In this document: piece after piece, positions 35,801 to 44,800 of the stretch | Position numbering within the stretch: the first letter of the stretch is position 1 | How the letters are laid out: every line of letters starts with the position of its first letter | NCBI GenBank assembly: GCA_934047225.1 | Contig: OW203986.1 | Span: forward strand, 11,845,221 to 11,909,220 | Origin: Ypsolopha sequella | Taxonomy: Eukaryota > Arthropoda > Insecta > Lepidoptera > Ypsolophidae | DNA length: 64,000 bases | Direction: 5' to 3' | The notes under the pieces: model-generated | What the model was told of the DNA's origin: nothing | The model's database searches: none | The model's input: only the letters and a program-made list of their open reading frames with translations | Made by a program: the position numbers and the translations under genes

Positions 35801-38800
35801 GACCACCGGGAATGACAAAGTCCCGGAAAGGCTTATGTCCAGCAGTGGACGAACGAGGCTGATGGATGGATGGGATGACATTACAGGTTACATGCACAGA
35901 TTATTTTGAATTAATATATTGTCAGGTCTACCCGAATAAACTTTTCAGTACTTAGTCTTTTTTGCAGATTTTATCGGATTATTTTCTTTGCCTTCTGTTT
36001 CTGGTGGTCTCTTTTTAGATGCCCCTGAAATAATATATCAATTATATGTATTATACCTACAATTCTACTTATTCAACTATCTCTACATAATATTACAGGT
36101 ATAAATACCACGGCTTTGATATGCCTGCCTGGGACATATTTTTCTGAAATGAACTAAAACAAGTATTTCAAATAGTGCTCCGGTCCAAAAAAAAACAGGT
36201 GGGAAGCGGAGCTAAACCTAGTCCGAACCTTGATACTTGGGTAGTTTATTTAGCTGGATAGAAGTAAAAACAAAATTTTGAGCAACGTTTTTTGCGTGAA
36301 TTGTTGCTTATAGTTTATAATAATAATTATATATCGTCACGATAGGAATCCCCGGGGGGGTTTTGGAGGTGTTCCGAGTGTGTCCGCACTCGGTACACCC
36401 GCGTTTCACCGACGATAAGTATGTCCCAACGTGGTTGGTGGTAAGTTTGGGCACAAAACATTCAGCAAGTAGTAAGTATTAGTAAATACTATGCACAAAT
36501 ATTCCGAAAAACTCCTTGGTGCTTGCCCAACCGGGGCTTGAACCTGGATCTCAAAATTGAGAGGCCTGCGTTCTACCCATGAGCTACTATAATTGTTACC
36601 AGTAATTATTCATATCTATTCAACTATGGATAATGATTGTGTAGGTAGATTATATTACGTACCTACTTACTTTACTGCATGTATTTTCAAAGCTTTTGTA
36701 GCCGCTTCTTTCTTGTTTTAGGTTTCGTGGCATTTTTCTCAATCACATTATATATTTATAATTTTTCTAAAAAAAGTTCTTTGCTAACTCGTCAAACTTC
36801 TAGTTTATTATAGCGTCCACGCGCGAACTTCACAGCACAATTTATCCTCTAAATAACTAAGTCCATTGCCGAAAGTACTCTCTGAACGCACACAAATAAA
36901 AATCCTTATAAATATTTTCGCTAACATGTCATCAGACGCCAGGGTGCGGTACGTGGCAACGAGTGACACAGCCTCCCCGTCTGAACGCCACTGCATGACT
37001 GATGCCTGCGCCCGCGCAGAGCACCTCTTAGCCTTTGACCTTGAAATCTTACATATTTCGATATTTTTAACAGAAAAAGTTACTGGATTTACTTGAGATA
37101 TGTTGCATTTAAAGTTAAACAGGTTCTTAATTTTTTGGTGTGTAAATATTTCCAAACGTCATAGAAGATTAGGAGGAGTAGGGAATTCAAGCCAAAAAAA
37201 CATCATACAGTTGTTTTTTTTTTTAATACAGAAGTTTTGATCGTACGAAACCAAAATTTGTTGCAAATATTTTTAAGGAGTTATTGGTTCATATATATTT
37301 TTTTCAAGCCATTTGGTCCAGCCGTAAACGAGGAGTAGGCTTTAGAAAGTACCCATCTGGCAGTACTTGAAGGTCTCAAGCGCCTGGCATTAATATCTAT
37401 GATAACTTAGCGAATCCTTCGAAAGAAAACTAAAGCTTTACTTATTAGACAAACCATTTGATTGAATTGTTTGACTGCTAAATTAGACATAATTATATTT
37501 CACCAGCTGTACCTGTTTTAAATTAATATATACAATAAAATTATAATTGTATGCATATTTCATTTAATTTTGACATTTTTATATATAGTTAAAATAATTG
37601 TGTAAATGTGATGATGTTGTGATACAAATTTATTTGTTTGTAAGTCGTTTAGTTTATTTTACAATGATTTGTATACTACTTCTGATGTTATTATGCAAAT
37701 AAAATAAATGAATGAATGAAATAACCGCCAAGCCGAAAGCTGTCGAAGAAACACCCACGCAGACAACCCGGCTAGTTTACGATAAAGCTACTTTAGTATT
37801 GTATTAACCTCTTATTGTATTATATTTGCTAGGTGGTAGAGCTGATGCCGGGCTCGACTGTGGAGGTACCACCATCTTACTTGGAGACCCCCTCGAAGTG
37901 ATTCGGGGGAGAGTAAGAGGACAGCTCGCAGGCAAAAAACCAGGAGGCCCACCATGCCTGGGACCGATGGATGGTGGTATATCCATCCCTAATAGCCGAG
38001 CCTTATATGGAACAGACTGGTGACGGGCAGCGGCGTCACTGGTGCGAGGGTTCCGGCACCGCGCTCACCAACCCGCCTGCCCAACGTGTGAGTATGGGCA
38101 ATTCTTCCAGGATGACCGCCGGGAGTGGCAAAGTCCTGGAAAGGCTTATGTCCAGCAGTGGACGAACTAGGCTAATGGATGAATGGATGGATGTATTATA
38201 TCCATTAATTAAGTTATTGTTAAGAAGAATCAAGTTGTTGTTAAGAAGTGGAAAAATATTTTATTTTCGAAAGGATTTTCTTCCATAATCTGATAAAACC
38301 ATTGACGGACAGTACGTCAATGGATAAAACAATAAGTGTTTGTTGCGATAAAAGATTGATAAGTTAATAAGACGTGTCTTGTTGTCAAATTATCTTGTTG
38401 AAATTATTATATTTATTAAATTTTTGTTCGTCGTGTAATTTTTTTTGCTCTCCTGCCCATTGTGCTGCCCTTTCTTTTAATTTTAAGAGCGGTTTCGCAG
38501 CTGGTTTGTGAAAAACCCGCCCTTTTCCAATTAATCGAAACGAAAAACTTAAATTCAAAATTCACTCAATAGTTATACAACAAAACCTTATTACCTATTG
38601 TAGCATTCGCTACAGGTATTCAACCTTTTTCATATATTTTAGTCTTTCTTTATCGTTGATTGCTTTACTGAATTTTCAAATTCGAAAATTTGGAATATCT
38701 TGTCACATTTTATGTTATTTTTTTATGATATCAAAGAGTATCGTGGTACAAGGAAAAGCAAAATTGCCACAGTAAATTTAAAATATCAAATATACACATA

Positions 38801-41800
38801 CACGAAACAGAGCACATTTGCTCTAAAGATTGTGAAAACCAGTTTTTTCTTCATTTCCTGCGACCCTTCAGGCTATTTAAGGGTCGTCCAAATTTTTCTT
38901 CAATTTCTCCCACCATCTTATTTGGTTGCACATATTGAGGCCGGATGTACGGACCACGTACCCTGATGCGCCAGACAATCTTGGCTTGATTGACTACTCC
39001 CAGGAAGACTGCAAACACCTAAGTAACGAAGACACCCTTATCAGGTTTTTGTATCTGTAGCCTAGCATCCAGTAGTCTGGATATCCAGCATCAATTATTT
39101 TCTTCCTGAGTGTAAAGCTAGATAACGATTGCTCTTAACATCTTAAAGTTACGTTTTCTCTCGACTAGAAGTTATTAAAACTTCCGCGAAATCGTAGTTT
39201 CTGGGATCCTATAAACTAGTTTCAGTATCCAAATTTAAATCCATAATATTGTGGACAAATTGCGTCGTTTAAGCTGAAGGAAAACAAAATCCTAAAATAA
39301 GATGAACTAGGCATAATTTTCGTGTTGATTTTATAACAATACTCTGCTGATATTATTGTGTTTTATACCATATTTTTTACTTCAGTTTTGTTATTTTTAG
39401 TTCATTCAAAAGACAAATTATACAGTTTCTTTATCCTGATTTACCTCTTTTTTTGGCTGTCACCAGGCTTGCCTGGTGGCAGTCCAAATTTAGGCCGAAT
39501 CGACCAAATTACACTCGTGATTATAAAATAGTCAAACTAATTTTAATTAGTAATGCTACACTATGTATTACGTATGGTGCCATCGCAAATTTTCTATTGG
39601 TTTATGTAAATCAGAAATTCAAAACTTTTAAATTAAAAATATTCAAAATGTTTGAATTTCTAATTTGCAGAAACCAAAGGAAACTTTGCGACGGCAACAT
39701 ACACAATACATAGGCAGAGAATATAAAGTATTAAGTAGGTAACATGGTTTTGTTGAGCGAATTCTTAATTTAAGTGTTCTGTTTCGATTAATTAGAAAAA
39801 GGCGGGTTTTTCACAAACCAGCTGCGAAACCGCTCTTAAGGCGATATGTAAAAGTTTTTGGTTTTAGCGTCCCTGTTACTCCAAAAAACCCTCAGTGCGA
39901 GAGGGACGGATTCGTGGAACAGTAGCAAAACGTCGGTTTTTTATTAATATACATGTACTAATTGCTATCAAAATTTCGTTTAACCAGGTCCTAGATAACG
40001 CTAAAGCCCATCTAATAAAATATAATTGCAGTCTATATGTTATTCTAAATTATCAAACCAGGAGCATTGGTGTCGAAAAAGACCTCATTTCAATAAATAT
40101 ATTTATGGAGCCGAATTTTACCAATCACGTTTCTGTTTAACAGATCCCCAGAAAAAGATTCCAAAAATAATACACTATTTTATCAAAATAATACATTATT
40201 TACTGAAGTAGCAAGAAGCGCCGCCAGAAGCCTGAAGCTGTGGCCCTGGCGTAACAGCTCGTTTTCGCCCACTGCCGGGTATATAAGCCTCCTCTTTTAT
40301 ATGGCACCAATTCCTGGCTATTACAAATTATACTTATGTATTATGTATACGCATACTCAATGTGCGTTTTCTCTCGACATTGGTGAAACTAATGTGCGGA
40401 GACACATTATTAGATAAAACGGCATTAAGGTCGATAAACGTCAGTCGCTTACCGCAAAGTGCATAACTTAACTTTGTATTTCTTGTTTAGAGGTAAAATT
40501 TTTTTTAACAATTGATTTGTGGCAGTTGACGCAAATAGTTCAGTATTAGTGAGGTTTATAAAGCATAAGTCTGAAATTTAATGCACAATTAGTCATGATC
40601 TTGTCGAAACAAAGTCAAAACAGCATTTTAAGTGCAGCATTAATCAACATTTTTGAAATTCTAATTAACTAACCCAATGGAAACTTTGCGATGTCAACAT
40701 ATACGGTACATAGGTAATAAGGTTTGTTGAATAACTATCGAGTGAATTTGAAATTTAAGTGTTCTGTTTCGATTAATTAGAAAAAGGCGGGTTCTTTACA
40801 AACCAGCTGGGAAACCGGTCTTAACAATAATTTGAATTTAAATGTTATTTTAGATATAAATATAAGGTGCACCAATTAGACATTCATCACGTTATCGTAG
40901 TGAACAAAATTCCAATTACATTTTGTTTAAACTGGATAGCCAGGCACAAAAATTATAACAAATAAGTAATTTTATAGGTCTTTGGAAATTACGCGAAAAA
41001 TCCTCCCAAAAATATACAATTATATATTATATATATAATTATAAACTTTGTAAAGTGCTTTTTGCGTAATTGTAAAAGTACTAAAACCTGGACGTGTTAC
41101 ATTACGTCCGCATGTGGGTCTCTAGCTCGTAGACGGAATTTGTTACATCCTTAAATTTAAATATTTTCAAAACAGATATTATGTACTGAATAAGAAATTA
41201 TATTAAATTATTTTTAGGAGGGATACATGAAAAAGAAGCCAAAAATTTTGTTTTCCTTACCCTGGTATTTGAGATGTCATTGTGTGGAGCTATCTGGGGA
41301 CGGTGGGTATACTTAATATATTTTTTATTTTTTTATCTTCAACAATCAAGAAAAGGGGGTCCGTTTTAGAACATTTTTGTAACGTTACTTTTGTTTTTCT
41401 AACAAACTCCTAAAAAGATAAATGAATTCTTATTAATTCTTTCGGTCTCTCGCCAGCTTCGAGCTCCTGCAACCGTGACGACATTATCACGCTATCAGTC
41501 CATTAGTCGACTCACTGAACTGACGTAGCTAAGCTGGACGTAGCCATGGGCCAGGGGAAACAAACTCCCCCCGCCTCGGAAACTTAACCGGTTTCCACGT
41601 CAAGTGCCCCTTCTGCTAGCAGCTGCTAGAGAATTATATAAAATCAAACCAACCTTTTTTTAAATTATTATTACATACGGCTTGAACACTCACGTGTGAT
41701 TGTTGTTGACTATATGCCAACCGTTTCACCGATACAATTTCGGCATTATCAAGGCGAGTGTCGTTCTTAAGACGACGACGCGGCGTTCACCGTCGTTGTC

Positions 41801-44800
41801 AAACGGGCACTGGCGGCCGCCATATTAGTGAAGGAGAAATATACCATTCCTCGCAAAATACACGAAGCCATCGAGATAAGTCGTAATCCCAACTTCAACA
41901 GGGATCATGGTTGGCAGCTGGCTCCGTCTTGGAAACCGGTTCTCGATGGATCGAGCAACTTTAGAACAGTGCCCAGTGACAGTGACGATGTTGTGAGTTC
42001 GTTTTGTTTAATAACCGCCCCTAATAACAAAAAATTGGAACAATCAAAGGAGTCAAGTGCATCCACCATCCCACCCCTATCGACGACGCAGCCAACGCTC
42101 AGCGCACGAGCAATGCGTGCAGCTCGCCGATCGGCGGCCGCCAGTGCCCGTTTGACAACGACGGTGAACGCCGCGTCGTCGTCCTAAGAACGACACTCGC
42201 CTTGATAATGCCGAAATTGTATCGGTGAAACGGTTGGCATATAGTCAACAACAATCACACGTGAGTGTTCAAGCCGTATGTAATAATAATTTAGTATGTC
42301 AGCTCACGCGAGTTTTAATAATATTACAACCTTTTTTTCACAAGCATAATGAATATTAATTTTATTTATAGCACACCGTGCGTAAAATGACCACTTTAGT
42401 CGGCATTTTCCGCACTTGTACTATAAAAAAATATACGGAACTCGTGCGAGAAACTTTTTCTCGACTCGTGTGATTGCAGCACTCGCCTTCGGCTCGTGCC
42501 GCAAACTCACACTCGTCAGAAAACGTTTCATCGCTCTCGTATCGTAATGTACTATTCTTGCACTTTTTTGTTGTTTTAGTTTCATGAACCCCCCCTCCCC
42601 CCGATATTATAACATCTACGCCCTGGATCTAAAGGTCAATTAAATAAAGGTAAAATTTCGTACCGCTAACATTCCAGGCCCCTTCAATCTGATGAGAAGC
42701 GGTGGCGACGCCGAAGGTAAACCCCTCTGGGAACTTGGTGTACTGAGCTGATGCCCTGAAACAACTCTTTCATTTACTACTAATCTTATGCCATATAATT
42801 GTTATAGCTCTGACACACACAAAAAAGGATCGTAGCATTGACTACCCACCGCCAACTAAGGACGCATTCAAATCATATTTGCTTCAGGCAGTGTACTAAC
42901 CCTGCGGTCCGTAATAGAATTACAATGGATCATAAGCCATTCACTTCATACTTTCGTAATCGATTTTAGCGATATAATTCTATTTCGGAACGCAGGGTCT
43001 GAAGGACATGTATGTGGGGACAGCTTCTTTTACCACACCAAGATCTCCCATGTCCTTCTAATTGGGCGTGGGCTAAATTGAATGAAATTTGGGAGCCTAT
43101 ATGGATGGATTACCTTACCGCTTGCCTCTAGTAGTGCATGCATTGAATTAATTAGACGCAAATGCAAAGTGAAGTGCGTAAAATAGATGTATATAAGTGC
43201 ATAAAAATACACTTTTTTAAGTGAAAAGAGTTACGGGTGTGTTAACCTGTCAATGAGGTAAAATTTTAATGTTAATATGCAAGAATAAAAACCTATTTTA
43301 ATTTTAAACACTTTGTTTCAACTTGCTCTGTTAGTCCGTTTGTTAATGTTTGTTCAAGTCGAATATTGTGAATTAATTAATCTTTTTCAAAGATTTTTTT
43401 AATATAGCCTAACAATAATGTCTAACAATATTAAATATTATTCATATTTACATTTACAAATATTTACAATTTATTTATGTATATTTGCAAATTATGTATA
43501 TTTCGAAACACAGTCTGAATTCCGCGAAAAGAAATAGATTCCATCACGATACGTAAAATATTTTTCAATGCATGTGCTCGTAAAGGCCCACTTTTTATGC
43601 ATCAAAACCGAACAAAAAGTCGATTATTTTGCCCTAGGGCTTTATTATTATTTTTTTTTTTATTTATTTACAATGGTTGGCTAACCTGCAGCCTTTCATG
43701 TGTACCATAGATGTTATACTTTTTTTTTCCACTGTTTAACGGCTCTGGATACAGTCCTTTTGAGCCAATTATAATTTAAAGTTCACAAGATTATATTTAT
43801 TTTCATTTCCTCACACTATGCATTGAAAAACGTAGTATGATACACGGGCGTAAAAGCAATAAATTACTCGGTTACGTGTAAAACACTCGCTACGCTCGTG
43901 TTTTAAATCGTCCTCGTAATTTATTGCTTTTCGCCCTAGTAGCATAAACTACTATTTTCAATGCATGTGCTCGTAAAGGCCCACTTTTTATGCATCAAAA
44001 CCGAACAAAAAGTCGATTATTTTGCCCTAGGGCTTTATTATTATTATTTTTTTACAATGGTTGGCTAACCTGAAGACTTTCCTGTGTACCATAGATGTTA
44101 TACTTTTTTTTTCCACTGTTTAACGGCTCTGGATACAGTCCTTTTGAGCCAAATTTGAGCCAAAGTTGACAAGATTATATTTGTTTTCATTTCCTCACAC
44201 TATGCATTGAAAAACGTAGTATGATACACGGGCGTAAAAGCAATAAATTACTCGGTTACGTTTAAAACACTCGCTACGCTCGTGTTTTAAATCGTCCTCG
44301 TAATTTATTCCTTTGCGCCCTTGTAGCATAAACTACTATTTCAACACATTTTTACTTTAAAGATGTAATACTTGTTATATTTTAGGACAATTCGTCATAG
44401 TATAATTCTGAGGGATGATATTTAGATTATTTTATTTCTATAATTTTAATTTTTGTAAATTTCTTCGTGTTTTTCTACGGAAGGATAAAAATTTCACTCC
44501 AAAAATGAATTCCTCATCCTTGTATTGTATGAAATTGGCACCAAACACGGTCTTGTAGCTATATGTGAGCAGAAATCGAGCGCAGACCAGATATACCTTT
44601 GAAAGTGATTGCGATAAGTGTTGAAGGTAAACAATAAGGCCCCCGAACTCCGTTCATGCATTAAATTGCTACCTTTGAGAAGAAATTGGTTGTAATAGTA
44701 GTTAATGCTACAAGGGCGCAAAGGAATAAATTACGAGGACGTTTTAAACGTAACCGAGTAATTTATTGCTCTTACGCCCGTGTATCATACTACGTTTTTC

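Larger units (their letters stand above)
33840..36760 (-). other. unrecognised minus-strand locus with repeated exon-like units
   Basis: Three exon-like blocks share a GKDNDP-type motif: 35945-36029 (KKRPPETEGKENNP, ending KTKY and a stop), about 34505-34627 (GPPQYLSSFIASEMEGKDND) and 34232-34365 (GPPPSPGSFIVLEMNGKDND, ending VDSF and a stop). The first two are preceded by TTTCAG- or CTCAG-type acceptors, and the middle one ends at a GTAAATA donor. Downstream, 33860-34215 codes on the same strand repeated Glu/Asn/Gln-rich text (EQENE units) that later breaks into stops. A possible start (MPRNLKQERSG) is at about 36745. A SINE (35490-35874) interrupts a fourth block. I do not recognise the family; it could be a decayed transposon gene. 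Confidence 0.35.

Noticed and set aside
35511..38288. Open frames in the SINE copies
   Set aside because: They start and stop at arbitrary places in each copy and are non-coding retroposon sequence.
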